Source of the DNA: Lutibacter oceani
GTDB taxonomy: Bacteria; Bacteroidota; Bacteroidia; Flavobacteriales; Flavobacteriaceae
DNA length: 64,000 nucleotides
Direction of reading: 5' to 3'
NCBI RefSeq assembly: GCF_003384935.1
Contig: NZ_QTTQ01000009.1
Span: forward strand, 992,001-1,056,000
The position numbers and the translations under genes are program-made. Below, in pieces: positions 50,668 to 59,928 of the stretch. Each line of letters opens with the position of its first letter. The first letter of the stretch is position 1. The notes beneath the pieces are model-generated. The model had not been told where the DNA came from. It saw only the letters and a program-made list of their open reading frames with translations, and made no database searches.

Positions 50668-52125
50668 CTATTTTCGTTTTAAAATTGTTAATAATTCTTT
50701 TCTTTCATTCCAGTAAATAAGTAATCCAAATAAAATTACCAATGCTATGGAAACTAAATAATTTTCTCTAAAATAATTAAAAGAAATATAAGCTATTACA
50801 ATTGAAACTATTAAATAACTTCCAGATTTTTTTAAATTATATGGAACAGGGTAGTATTTTTTTCCTATAAAATAGGAGAGGAGCATCATAGTTCCATATG
50901 CCAGTAAAGTAGCCCAGGCTGAAGCTATAAATCCAACTTTTGGAATCATTACAATATTTACAACTATGGTTATTATGGCTCCAATAATAGAGAATAGCAT
51001 TGCAAATCGCGTTTTATCAGTTAGCTTATACCAAATAGCTAAATTGTGATACACACCTAAAAAAAGATTTGCTAAAAGTACAATGGGCACAATAATAATA
51101 GCATCCCAATATGCTTCATTAATAAATGGTCGTTTTAAAATATCAATAAAAACTACAATCCCAACAAAAACTAAAGCACCAACAATAATAAAATAGTTTA
51201 GGATTTTAGCATAGGTTTCTTTAGCATCTTTTTTATCAGAATGGTTAAAAAAGAAGGGTTCAGCACCTAAGCGAAAGGCCATAATATATAAATTCATAAA
51301 AATTGCCAATTTATAACAAGCAGAGTAAATACCCATCGCGTTTTTATCAATCATTTTACCAATTAATATTTTGTCTAAATTTTCATTAATTACATAAGCT
51401 ACACCTGCAACTGCAATTGGCCAACTATAAGAAACCATTTTTTTAAATAATACTTTATTAAAACTCCATTTGAATTTTAATAAATACGGAAGCACTAAAA
51501 TAAATGAACAAGCACTTCCAATAATATTTGCAATAAAAATAAAATTAACTTTTGCAGTACTAGTTGATAATTCAGTTAAAAATTTAGGAATACTACTTCC
51601 TTTGGCTTGTAATTCAGGAATAAATTTTAAAAATAAGAGGTTAATTGCCACTATAATTGCAACATTAATTAATTTTATTGCTGTATATTTTAAAGGTCTG
51701 TTAGAAGCTCTTAAATAAGCAAATGGAATTACCATAAGCGTGTCTATTGCAATAATCCCAATTAGTAATTTTAATTGTAAAGGATTGTTTTTAAAATCGA
51801 ATATGGATGTAAAAAAATCTGAAAACAAAAATGCAATAACCACAAATATAATTGCTGTACTAAAAACGCTAATAAATGCTGTAGAAATTAAAGCATCCTT
51901 TTTTTCTTCCGTTTTGTAAAACCTAAAAAAAGCAGTTTCCATTCCAAAAGTTAAAAGAACAGCCAATAAGGCAATCCAAATATAAAAATTGGTATTTTCT
52001 GCGTAATTATTAGTTGGTAAAGCATCGGTATGAACACGCACTAATAAAAAGTTAATTATACGTGGTAAAACAGCAGCAATTCCGTAAATTATGGTGTCTT
52101 TAAAAAATCGTTTAAGTGCGCTCAA
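50668..52125 (-). CDS. Wzx-type polysaccharide/lipid-linked oligosaccharide flippase
   Basis: A 485-residue membrane protein with about 14 hydrophobic helices and the MATE/MVF organisation of PF01943-type flippases (N-terminal FFKDTIIYGIAAVLPRIINFLL, the central MVSYSWPIAVAGVAYVINENLDKILIG typical of such transporters, and a C-terminal polysaccharide-synthesis module). It probably flips an undecaprenyl-linked oligosaccharide or similar. No glycosyltransferase cluster is adjacent. A -7-like box lies 32 bp upstream. Confidence 0.9.
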   Translation of the reverse strand: MSALKRFFKDTIIYGIAAVLPRIINFLLVRVHTDALPTNNYAENTNFYIWIALLAVLLTFGMETAFFRFYKTEEKKDALISTAFISVFSTAIIFVVIAFLFSDFFTSIFDFKNNPLQLKLLIGIIAIDTLMVIPFAYLRASNRPLKYTAIKLINVAIIVAINLLFLKFIPELQAKGSSIPKFLTELSTSTAKVNFIFIANIIGSACSFILVLPYLLKFKWSFNKVLFKKMVSYSWPIAVAGVAYVINENLDKILIGKMIDKNAMGIYSACYKLAIFMNLYIMAFRLGAEPFFFNHSDKKDAKETYAKILNYFIIVGALVFVGIVVFIDILKRPFINEAYWDAIIIVPIVLLANLFLGVYHNLAIWYKLTDKTRFAMLFSIIGAIITIVVNIVMIPKVGFIASAWATLLAYGTMMLLSYFIGKKYYPVPYNLKKSGSYLIVSIVIAYISFNYFRENYLVSIALVILFGLLIYWNERKELLTILKRK

Positions 52126-52156
52126 ATTGGGTTTTTAATGTAAAAATATAAAAGTA

Positions 52157-52164
52157 CAAAAGTA
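52157..52164 (-). promoter_or_regulatory. Putative -7 box of the flippase operon
   Basis: TACTTTTG on the minus strand, 31 bp before the start at 52125. A second TACTTTTA is nested immediately downstream. Confidence 0.5.
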
Positions 52165-52211
52165 TCACTTCATTTCAATAAAATAATTTTTAAGTTTGGT
52201 TATATAAGCAA

Positions 52212-53081
52212 ATGAATTTAGAATTAGCAAAACATATAGAAAACGAAATTAATAATAAGTTGCACCGAAAATTAGTGTTTAAATGGCAAACTATTGGTGG
52301 TGGTTCTATAAATAGTACGTATAAAATTTCTGCAGAAAGTTTTAACTATTTTGTAAAAATAAATAATATATCTGTTTTTGAAAATGGTTTCAAAGAAGAG
52401 GCTTTAGGCTTAAAATTTTTAAAAACTCATGGCGCAATTACTCCAAAAATAATTTCTGAAGGAATATTTAAAGGTAATATATATCTTGTTTTAAGTTGGA
52501 TTGACAGTATTTTTGAAACCAACAAATTCTGGCAAAATTTCGCCATTCAATTGGCTAATTTACACCAAAATAAAAGTGAAAAATTTGGATTAAATTACTC
52601 AAACTTCATGGGACAACTTGTTCAAAAAAATACATTTTTTAATGATTTTCCAGCTTTTTTTATTGAAAACAGGTTAAAACCACAAGTTAAATTGGCTTTT
52701 AGTAAAGACTTGCTTCAAATCAAAGAATTAAAACAATTTGAAAGTTTATATACCCAGTTGGATTCTTTTATTCCAAAGGAAAAACCCTGCGCTGTACATG
52801 GTGATTTATGGAGTGGAAATTTTATTGCCGCTCCAAATAATAAAGCAGTTTTTATTGATCCGGCGGTATACTATGGACATAGAGAAATTGATTTGGCTAT
52901 GAGTTTACTTTTTGGAGGTTTTTCAGAAGAATTTTATAAAATATATAAAGAAATATATCCGCTGGAAAAAGACTTTAATTTTAGAAAAGATATTTACAAT
53001 TTATACCCACTGTTAATACATTTAAACTTATTTGGAAAATCATATTTAAGAAGTGTAAAAACCATTGTTTCGCAGTTTTAA
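52212..53081 (+). CDS. Fructosamine-3-kinase family protein
   Basis: A 289-residue APH-like kinase that probably phosphorylates glycated lysines (fructosamine, ribulosamine) for deglycation. Motifs: GGGSINSTYKI near the N-terminus, ATP-binding NYFVKIN, the catalytic loop CAVHGDLWSGNFI, and the metal-binding AVFIDPAVYYGHREIDLA. Normal length. The downstream gpsA has its own -7 box. Confidence 0.92.
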   Translation: MNLELAKHIENEINNKLHRKLVFKWQTIGGGSINSTYKISAESFNYFVKINNISVFENGFKEEALGLKFLKTHGAITPKIISEGIFKGNIYLVLSWIDSIFETNKFWQNFAIQLANLHQNKSEKFGLNYSNFMGQLVQKNTFFNDFPAFFIENRLKPQVKLAFSKDLLQIKELKQFESLYTQLDSFIPKEKPCAVHGDLWSGNFIAAPNNKAVFIDPAVYYGHREIDLAMSLLFGGFSEEFYKIYKEIYPLEKDFNFRKDIYNLYPLLIHLNLFGKSYLRSVKTIVSQF

Positions 53082-53104
53082 GAGCGCAATTCATTTAGTT
53101 TTTT

Positions 53105-53112
53105 TACTTTTG
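53105..53112 (+). promoter_or_regulatory. Putative -7 box of gpsA
   Basis: TACTTTTG, an exact TAnnTTTG match, 20 bp before the gpsA ATG, in the 51-bp gap after the fructosamine kinase gene. Confidence 0.55.
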
Positions 53113-53132
53113 GTGTAACTAAATCTTAATAA

Positions 53133-54128
53133 ATGAATAAAAACCCTAAAATTGCCGTTTTTGGCGGCGGAAGTTGGGCAACAGCCATTGTAAAAATGCT
53201 TTGTGAAAATTTAGAGCAAGTAGGCTGGTATATGCGGAATCAGAGCGCAATAGATTATATAAAAGAAAACGAACACAATCCAAATTATATTAGTTCTGCA
53301 GAGTTTAATGTAAATCAATTAAACCTTTCTAGTGATATAAATAAAATGGTGAAATATGCAGATATTTTAATTTTTGCAATTCCATCAGCTTTTGTAAAAG
53401 CAGAACTTGATAAAATAAAAGTTGATTTATCATCAAAAATTGTGTTTTCTGCAATTAAAGGAATTATTCCAGAAAGTGGACTAATTGTTGGGGAGCATTT
53501 TAATAAAAAATTAAATATTCCAATTGAAAATATTGGGGTTATTACAGGACCTTGCCATGCAGAAGAAGTTGCTATGGAACGCTTATCTTATTTAACAATT
53601 GCTTGTCAGGATGAAGCAAAAGCTAAAATTTTAGGTGATTGTATTTCAAGTAATTACATAAAAACTAAAATTTCAGATGATATAATTGGAACCGAATATG
53701 CGGCAATGCTTAAAAATATTTATGCTATAGCTGCTGGTATTGCACATGGTTTGGGTTATGGAGATAATTTTCAGTCGGTTTTAATGTCTAACTCTATTAG
53801 AGAAATGAAGCGTTTTATAAAAAAAATTCATAAAATGAAACGCAATATTAATAACTCGGCTTATTTAGGTGATTTATTGGTAACAGGATATTCAATTTTT
53901 AGTAGAAACAGAATGTTTGGCAATATGATTGGAAAAGGGTACACTGTTAAAAGCGCTATGATGGAAATGAGTATGATAGCTGAAGGTTATTATGCAGCAA
54001 AAAGTGCTTATTTATTAAATGAAAAAAACAATGTGAATACCCCAATTATTAATGCTGTTTATCAAATTTTATACGAAAACAAAAATCCGAAAACAGTGTT
54101 TAAAAATTTAACAGAACTTATAGATTAG
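53133..54128 (+). CDS. gpsA: NAD(P)-dependent glycerol-3-phosphate dehydrogenase
   Basis: A 331-residue enzyme that makes sn-glycerol 3-phosphate for phospholipid synthesis. The Rossmann motif is IAVFGGGSWATAIVKML, followed by the conserved ITGPCHAEEVA, MLKNIYAIAAGIAHGLGYGDN (catalytic Lys), and LGDLLVTGYSIFSRNRMFG. Length is normal. Cytoplasmic. Confidence 0.96.
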   Translation: MNKNPKIAVFGGGSWATAIVKMLCENLEQVGWYMRNQSAIDYIKENEHNPNYISSAEFNVNQLNLSSDINKMVKYADILIFAIPSAFVKAELDKIKVDLSSKIVFSAIKGIIPESGLIVGEHFNKKLNIPIENIGVITGPCHAEEVAMERLSYLTIACQDEAKAKILGDCISSNYIKTKISDDIIGTEYAAMLKNIYAIAAGIAHGLGYGDNFQSVLMSNSIREMKRFIKKIHKMKRNINNSAYLGDLLVTGYSIFSRNRMFGNMIGKGYTVKSAMMEMSMIAEGYYAAKSAYLLNEKNNVNTPIINAVYQILYENKNPKTVFKNLTELID

Positions 54129-54224
54129 TAAGGGTTTACAATAAAATAATTGCAATATTATTTAAAATAATTGTTAGATGCTACGAAATAATATTAACTT
54201 AGCACTTTAATTTATTTTTTAACA

Positions 54225-54416
54225 ATGAAAAAAGGTACAGTAAAATTTTTTAACGAGTCTAAAGGTTTTGGATTTGTAACAGAAGAAGGTTCTAACACAG
54301 ATTATTTTGTACACGTTTCTGGACTGATTGATGAAATCAGAGAAGGAGATGTTGTTGAGTTTGAACTTAAAGAAGGTAAAAAAGGTTTAAATGCAGTTAA
54401 CGTAAAAGTTATCTAA
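54225..54416 (+). CDS. cspA: Cold-shock domain protein
   Basis: A 63-residue RNA-binding protein. The RNP1 motif is KGFGFV and RNP2 is YFVHV; the opening MKKGTVKFFNESKGFGF is standard. It probably acts as an RNA chaperone. A 96-bp AT-rich leader precedes it, and a strong terminator follows 28 bp after the stop. Confidence 0.96.
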   Translation: MKKGTVKFFNESKGFGFVTEEGSNTDYFVHVSGLIDEIREGDVVEFELKEGKKGLNAVNVKVI

Positions 54417-54444
54417 GAAGCGTTTAAATTCTTTTAAAAAAATT

Positions 54445-54473
54445 AAAGCCCATTCATTTGAATGGGCTTTTTT
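54445..54473 (+). terminator. Intrinsic terminator of the cold-shock gene
   Basis: AAAGCCCATTCA-TT-TGAATGGGCTTT, a 12-bp perfect stem followed by T6. Confidence 0.93.
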
Positions 54474-54541
54474 GTTGACATATATCATACTAAAAAAGTT
54501 GTTTTTTAAGTAATTTAGACATTTAAATAAATGCATTTAAT

Positions 54542-55069
54542 ATGAGTGTTAGAATTGGAATTTTATACGCAACAGTTGATGGGCAAACGTTAAAAATTTG
54601 TAACCAACTTGTAAACGAACTTCAAAAAAATAATATCAATGTTGAACTTTTTTCAATAGATAATTTTAACGAAGATGTTGCCAGTTTTAATAAACTTATT
54701 ATTGGTTCAAGTATTAGGTATGGTGTACATAATGAAAAAATAATTGAATTTATTAATAAAAATAAATTGAAATTAGATGCTATTAAAACTGCATTTTTCT
54801 CAGTTAATCTTGTAGCTCGTAAACCTGAAAAAAATAAACCAGACACCAACCCATATGTAATTAAATTTTTTAAAAATATTGATTGGAAACCTACAGTTGT
54901 TGAAGTTTTTGCCGGGATGTTAGATTATAAAAAGTATAAGACTTTTGATAGAATAATGATACAGTTTATTATGTGGATGACCAAAGGACCAACTGATAAA
55001 AACACCAAAATTGAATATACAGACTGGGATAAAGTAACCGAATTTGGTAAAGTTTTAAGTACCTTTTAA
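54542..55069 (+). CDS. hemG: Flavodoxin-fold protein, HemG-like protoporphyrinogen oxidase
   Basis: A 175-residue flavoprotein with the FMN-binding start RIGILYATVDGQTLKICNQL, then IIGSSIRYGVHNEKIIEFI, FFSVNLVARKPEKN and VVEVFAGMLDYKKY, the HemG pattern. It would oxidise protoporphyrinogen IX with menaquinone as acceptor in haem synthesis, which can work without oxygen. This fits the anaerobic respiratory genes elsewhere in the window. No other heme genes are adjacent. Confidence 0.87.
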   Translation: MSVRIGILYATVDGQTLKICNQLVNELQKNNINVELFSIDNFNEDVASFNKLIIGSSIRYGVHNEKIIEFINKNKLKLDAIKTAFFSVNLVARKPEKNKPDTNPYVIKFFKNIDWKPTVVEVFAGMLDYKKYKTFDRIMIQFIMWMTKGPTDKNTKIEYTDWDKVTEFGKVLSTF

Positions 55070-55106
55070 TTGATTAACTTTGGAAAGTTAATTAAATGGG
55101 TCTCTT

Positions 55107-55997
55107 ATGAAAATTAGAATTGCTATATTTTTATTTTGTATTATTTTTAAAATAAATGCACAGGAAAAAATTCTAATTACTGAAAATGATAAACTTAGCT
55201 TATACGAAACATACTTATCATTAAATTCTGAAGGAAACATTTTTCCAACAATTTTTGGTGAAGGTCTAATTTATGCTTCAAACCATAAAAGCAGTTATTA
55301 TAAACTGTATTACTCCGATTTAAAATCGAAATCAACAAAATTTAAAATAGGTTCAAAATATAACTTAGGTGCAGTAGCAATTTTTAAAAATGAAATTTAC
55401 TTTACGGGAACTTCAAAAAAAGCGGATTCAATTGGAAATTATAATTATACAATTTACAAAGGAATTTTAAACAATTTTAAGGTTGAAGATATAACACCCT
55501 TACCAATTTGTAGGTTAGATTTTTCATATACCTATCCAACAATTTCAAAAGATGGCAATAGAATGGTTGTGGTTTCAAATGAAAAAAGAAGATTGCACCT
55601 ATTGGAATTCAAAAGAAATGAAAATAATGAATGGGAAAAAGGAGAAGTTATCTTTATTTCGCAGCCCGAATTCGAAATTCTAAATCCTACAATTTACAAT
55701 GAAAATACACTATATTTTGTGTCAAATATTTATGAAGGAAAAATAACGGGAGCTTCTTATATAACGGATGAAAAAGGTAAAGTAAAAATAACAGAAATTT
55801 ATAGAGAACAAGGCGATTTTAATATTTTCAAAATTGTTAAAAAAAACGGTTATTGGGGATTGCCAGAAAAAATGGAACTATTTAACTCAGAATTTGATGA
55901 ATTAGGTGTGGTTTTTATTAATGAAAACAGCGGTTACCTAACTACATACAGATATAGCGATTCAGACAATATTTATTACTTTGAATTAAAACAATAA
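55107..55997 (+). CDS. Exported WD40-like beta-propeller (PD40) protein
   Basis: A 296-residue protein with a Sec signal (residues 1-18, ending INAQ). Repeats such as FSYTYPTISKDGNRMVVVSNE, ILNPTIYNENTLYFVSN and GYLTTYRYSDSDNIYYFELK resemble PD40/TolB-like propeller blades. Many such blades in Bacteroidota precede OmpA-type domains; none is present here. Its 3' end overlaps the convergent lactonase gene by 12 bp. Confidence 0.75.
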   Translation: MKIRIAIFLFCIIFKINAQEKILITENDKLSLYETYLSLNSEGNIFPTIFGEGLIYASNHKSSYYKLYYSDLKSKSTKFKIGSKYNLGAVAIFKNEIYFTGTSKKADSIGNYNYTIYKGILNNFKVEDITPLPICRLDFSYTYPTISKDGNRMVVVSNEKRRLHLLEFKRNENNEWEKGEVIFISQPEFEILNPTIYNENTLYFVSNIYEGKITGASYITDEKGKVKITEIYREQGDFNIFKIVKKNGYWGLPEKMELFNSEFDELGVVFINENSGYLTTYRYSDSDNIYYFELKQ

Positions 55998-57041
55998 ACA
56001 AACAGGTGTTGGAGCTTCAATACTGTGTAAAAAAGTAAGTTTACCAGAACTTTTATTAACTTTATAAACGCTTATATTTTTACTTTTTTGATTCGCCACC
56101 AATAAAAATTTTCCATCTGGAGCTATTGTAAAATTACGAGGCCAATTTCCGTGAACAGGTATATTTTGAATTTTTTGAAGTGTACCATTTTTTTTATCTC
56201 TTTTAAAAACTACAATGGAATTTTCACCTCTGTTAGAGCCATATAAAAAACGCTCATTTTTAGATAAATGAATATCTGCACAAAAACTTTCATTATTAAA
56301 ATCATCACTTAATGTGCTTATATTTTGAATATTGGTATAACTTTCTTTATCTTTTTTAAGAACCGAAACAGTAGAGTTTAACTCGTTAATAACATAAATA
56401 AACTTTCCTTTTTTTGAAATTTCAAAATGTCGTGGTCCTGCACCTTCTTTCATTTTAAAATTTTCTTTTAAAGAATATTTGCTATCATTTTTATCATATT
56501 GTGCTAAAAAATCACGACCAAGATCAGCAATAAATAAATTGTTTTTAAAAAACTTTGCCGAATGCGCATGAGATTTTTTGGTTTCAGTATTGTGGTCTAA
56601 AACTTGAAAAGCCTCATTAACACTTCCATTTTTTTCAATATTGTAAATTGAAATTGTTCCTCCCGTATAATTTGAAATAACAGCCTTAGTATTGTTTTTG
56701 TTAAGTTGTACATGGCACGGATTTGCACCGTTACTTGAAGCTTGATTTATAAAGTTCAGCATTCCATTTTTGCCAACTGAAAAAGCATTTATATTGCTAT
56801 TTTCACCGTTTTCACTTACTGAATATAAGTGCTTTTTATCTGATGAAAAAGTTATAAATGAAGGGTTTTCAGCTTTTGCAACTAATTTTTTGTTACTTAA
56901 TTCTCCAGTTTTTGTATTAAAATCGTACTTATAAATTCCCTCGCTGTCTGCACCGGTATAGGTTCCAACATATAAGGATATGTTTTGGGAATAAGTGACA
57001 AAACTGATGCTTAATAATAAAGTAAAAAAAGTGATTTTCAT
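55986..57041 (-). CDS. Exported lactonase-family protein (6-phosphogluconolactonase-like propeller)
   Basis: A 351-residue seven-bladed propeller (PF10282) with a Sec signal (ending TYSQ). Blades are visible as YVGTYTGADSEGIYKYDF, ENPSFITFSSDKKHLYSVSE, NPCHVQLNKNNTKAVISNYTGG, GAGPRHFEISKKGKFIYVINE and WPRNFTIAPDGKFLLVANQ. Cytoplasmic relatives are phosphogluconolactonases; a signal peptide here implies a periplasmic lactone or similar substrate. It is separated from the upstream 133-aa gene by 21 bp. Confidence 0.85.
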   Translation of the reverse strand: MKITFFTLLLSISFVTYSQNISLYVGTYTGADSEGIYKYDFNTKTGELSNKKLVAKAENPSFITFSSDKKHLYSVSENGENSNINAFSVGKNGMLNFINQASSNGANPCHVQLNKNNTKAVISNYTGGTISIYNIEKNGSVNEAFQVLDHNTETKKSHAHSAKFFKNNLFIADLGRDFLAQYDKNDSKYSLKENFKMKEGAGPRHFEISKKGKFIYVINELNSTVSVLKKDKESYTNIQNISTLSDDFNNESFCADIHLSKNERFLYGSNRGENSIVVFKRDKKNGTLQKIQNIPVHGNWPRNFTIAPDGKFLLVANQKSKNISVYKVNKSSGKLTFLHSIEAPTPVCLLF

Positions 57042-57062
57042 GAATATAATATTATATGTTTA

Positions 57063-57464
57063 TTATTTTACTAATATACCTCGTTTATTTAACAAAGGAA
57101 TGTTGCGTAAAGCACTTTCTTTAATCGTGCCTTTTTCAAACAAATATTTTTTATCGAACATAGTGTTTCCTTCAAAAAATGTAACATTAAAAAAGTTAGA
57201 AAGCTTTAAAATAACCTCCTGCATTAATTCAACCTTGGCAAATGATTTTGCAGGAAGTTTTTCAATTTTATGTCGCATTAATGAAGTTTCTGTTAACGTA
57301 TCTTCGTCATATCCTTTTGAAACTATTAAAACCATTTCAATAGCAACTTGTTTATTGTTAATTATATAAGCATTCCAATCTTCACATTGAAAATTACTGT
57401 TATATTCTTTAACAACAGCCATAAACACATCACTTACTTCAGGTATTTTTATGTCCTTTTTCAC
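57063..57464 (-). CDS. Conserved hypothetical protein downstream of trhP
   Basis: A 133-residue soluble protein with EVSDVFMAVVKEYNSNFQCEDWNAYIIN, TSLMRHKIEKLPAKSFAKVELM and FNVTFFEGNTMFDKKYLFEKG. I recognise no named domain. It lies 34 bp after trhP on the same strand and likely belongs to the trhO-trhP operon. Its close association with the tRNA hydroxylation genes is worth noting, but no function follows. Confidence 0.65.
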   Translation of the reverse strand: MKKDIKIPEVSDVFMAVVKEYNSNFQCEDWNAYIINNKQVAIEMVLIVSKGYDEDTLTETSLMRHKIEKLPAKSFAKVELMQEVILKLSNFFNVTFFEGNTMFDKKYLFEKGTIKESALRNIPLLNKRGILVK

Positions 57465-57498
57465 AATACTGGGTTCCAGATTTTTTAACCTTAAACTT

Positions 57499-58743
57499 TT
57501 AAGCCTCTACTTTATTTTCAACAATTTTATACAATTTATCTGAAGGGCGAATTCTAAATTCTAAAGGAATAGTACAAGAGTCTCCTTTGGTAGCTTTGTT
57601 GCCTTTTACGTCATTTACAAACATTTCTTTTACTTCCATTTCTTTTGCTCCAGTAGTTGGTCCAGTAATTAAAATAGTATCTCCAATAGTAATATCATAG
57701 GCTTCAATTTTAAACTCCCCTATGTTTGCTTTCGGAAAATAATGCATTCCTTTACCTAAATACACTTTCTTTTGAGTTGCATGGCTTCCTGAACCTTTGC
57801 TCCATTCACCTAATTGCTGTCCTAAATAATAACCACTCCAAAATCCTCTGTTATAAACTTTTTCAAGCTCTTGCATCCAGGTAATTACTTTTTCTTTACT
57901 GTAAGTTCCTGCATCAATACTGTCAATAGCATCTCGGTAACATTTAATTACTTTAGCAACATATTCTGGTGCTCTTCCTCTTCCTTCAATTTTTAAAACC
58001 TTTACACCAGCATCAACAATTTCATTTAAAAAATCGATAGTACATAAATCTTTTGGAGACATAATGTACTCGTTATCCAATTCCATTTCTATACCAGTTT
58101 CCTGATCTATAACCGTATACTTTTTTCTGCAATTTTGTTTACAAGCACCCCTATTTGCTGAAGAATTATGCGTATGTAAACTCATATAACACTTCCCAGA
58201 AACTGCCATACACAAGGCGCCGTGACCAAATATTTCAATTTCCACCAACCTACCTGCTGGACCACAAATATTTTCCTTTTCAATTTGATCAGTAATTTTT
58301 TTAACCTGACGCAAACTCAACTCTCTACTTAACACCATAGTATCGGCAAACATGGCATAAAATTTAACAGTTTCTATATTGGTAATATTTATTTGTGTAG
58401 AAATATGAATTTCCATACCAATTGCTCTTGCAGTAGCAATAACTGCCTGATCCATTGCAATTACCGCTGTAATATCTGCTTCTTTTGCCTTTTGAATCAA
58501 GGTTTTAACAATGGTTAAATCGTGATCGTATATTATCGTATTTAGCGTAAGGTAGGTTCTAACATTTTTAGCTTTACACCTATCAGAAATTTCTTGTAAA
58601 TCATCTAATGTAAAGTTAATTGAAGCTCTCGCACGCATATTTAATTGCTCAACACCAAAATAAATTGAATCTGCTCCGTTATCTAATGCGGCTTGTAACG
58701 ATTCAAAATTTCCGGCAGGTGCCATTAATTCTATTTTCTGCAT
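57499..58743 (-). CDS. trhP: Prephenate-dependent tRNA uridine(34) hydroxylase (peptidase U32 family)
   Basis: A 414-residue protein. The U32 signature with iron-sulfur cysteines reads HGALCMAVSGKCYMS (C178, C185), and GACKQNCRKKY (C201, C205). Family TrhP (YegQ) with prephenate makes 5-hydroxyuridine at tRNA position 34 independently of oxygen. C-terminal beta domain is complete. It starts 2 bp after trhO, the oxygen-dependent alternative enzyme. Confidence 0.88.
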   Translation of the reverse strand: MQKIELMAPAGNFESLQAALDNGADSIYFGVEQLNMRARASINFTLDDLQEISDRCKAKNVRTYLTLNTIIYDHDLTIVKTLIQKAKEADITAVIAMDQAVIATARAIGMEIHISTQINITNIETVKFYAMFADTMVLSRELSLRQVKKITDQIEKENICGPAGRLVEIEIFGHGALCMAVSGKCYMSLHTHNSSANRGACKQNCRKKYTVIDQETGIEMELDNEYIMSPKDLCTIDFLNEIVDAGVKVLKIEGRGRAPEYVAKVIKCYRDAIDSIDAGTYSKEKVITWMQELEKVYNRGFWSGYYLGQQLGEWSKGSGSHATQKKVYLGKGMHYFPKANIGEFKIEAYDITIGDTILITGPTTGAKEMEVKEMFVNDVKGNKATKGDSCTIPLEFRIRPSDKLYKIVENKVEA

Positions 58744-58745
58744 TT

Positions 58746-59777
58746 TTATTTTTTATAAGTTAAAACTTCTGAACGTCCTTTTTTAAAGATTTTATTGCTG
58801 TTAGGGATTCCTTTTCGCAATTCTTTTTGGACTTCAATAGGTAATTTAATAATATCTTGACAGGCTGTTGAACAACAGGCATCCATTTTTTCAGCACATT
58901 TTTCACATTGAATAAACAATAAATGACAAGCTTCATTAGCACAATTTACATGCGTATCGCAAGGTTCACCACATTGGTGGCAATTAGCAACAATATCATC
59001 AGAAATTCGCTCGGACATTCTGTGATCGAAAACAAAGTTTTTACCAATAAATTTATTTTCTAAACCTTTGTTTTTAACTTGTCGGGTATATTCTATAATT
59101 CCACCTTCTAATTGAAAAACATTTTTAAATCCTTTATGCTTGTAGTAAGCGCTGGCTTTTTCGCAACGAATACCGCCGGTACAATACATCAATAAATTTT
59201 TATCTTCTTTATGCTCTTTTAATTGCGCTTCAATAATATCTAACGAATCTCTAAACGTGTCAACATCTGGTGTAATTGCATTTTCAAAATAACCAATTTC
59301 ACTTTCATAATGATTGCGCATATCTACACAAATAGTGTTTGGATCTGCTAATAATTTATTGAAATTTTCGGCATCTAAATGAACACCTTTGTTGGTAACA
59401 TCAAAAGTTTCATCATTTAAACCATCTGCAACAATTTTGTCTCTAACTTTTACTGTTAGTTTTAAAAAAGATTTATTATCCTGTTCAATGGCAATATTTA
59501 AACGGCATTCTTTTAAAAAAGATACACTGTCTAATTGATTTTTTAATGCTTCCAAATTTTCTGAAGGAACAGAAATTTGTGCATTAATGCCTTCATTAGA
59601 AATATACGTTCTTCCTAATACGTTTAATTTGTTCCATTCAATAAATAAATGGTCTCTTAGTATATGTGGATTTTCTATCTTATAATATTGATAGAATGAA
59701 ATGGTTAAACGGTCTTTTCCCGCCTTATCTATTAAATGAGCACGTTCTTGAGCGCTTAACTTATTGTACAGTTGCAT
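58746..59777 (-). CDS. trhO: Oxygen-dependent tRNA uridine(34) hydroxylase (rhodanese-like YceA)
   Basis: A 343-residue enzyme with a central rhodanese domain whose active site is CTGGIRCEKASAYY (C199, C205), the fingerprint of TrhO. The N-terminal domain (ISFYQYYKIENPHILRDHLF, SNEGINAQISV) and the Cys-rich C-terminal module (CHQCGEPC, CANEACHLLFIQCEKC) are typical of the longer form. It makes ho5U34 with O2. It directly precedes trhP. Confidence 0.93.
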   Translation of the reverse strand: MQLYNKLSAQERAHLIDKAGKDRLTISFYQYYKIENPHILRDHLFIEWNKLNVLGRTYISNEGINAQISVPSENLEALKNQLDSVSFLKECRLNIAIEQDNKSFLKLTVKVRDKIVADGLNDETFDVTNKGVHLDAENFNKLLADPNTICVDMRNHYESEIGYFENAITPDVDTFRDSLDIIEAQLKEHKEDKNLLMYCTGGIRCEKASAYYKHKGFKNVFQLEGGIIEYTRQVKNKGLENKFIGKNFVFDHRMSERISDDIVANCHQCGEPCDTHVNCANEACHLLFIQCEKCAEKMDACCSTACQDIIKLPIEVQKELRKGIPNSNKIFKKGRSEVLTYKK

Positions 59778-59928
59778 GCTATACTTTTTTAGTTAAACAA
59801 TTTATTAGATATTAAAATCTAATATCTTTTTAATTTTTGCAAAAATACATAAATTCTAATAACTATTTAGAGTTTCAAATAAACAATAGGAACTTTAAAA
59901 ACTCTAAGGCTTTCAAGGTTGTAAACGT

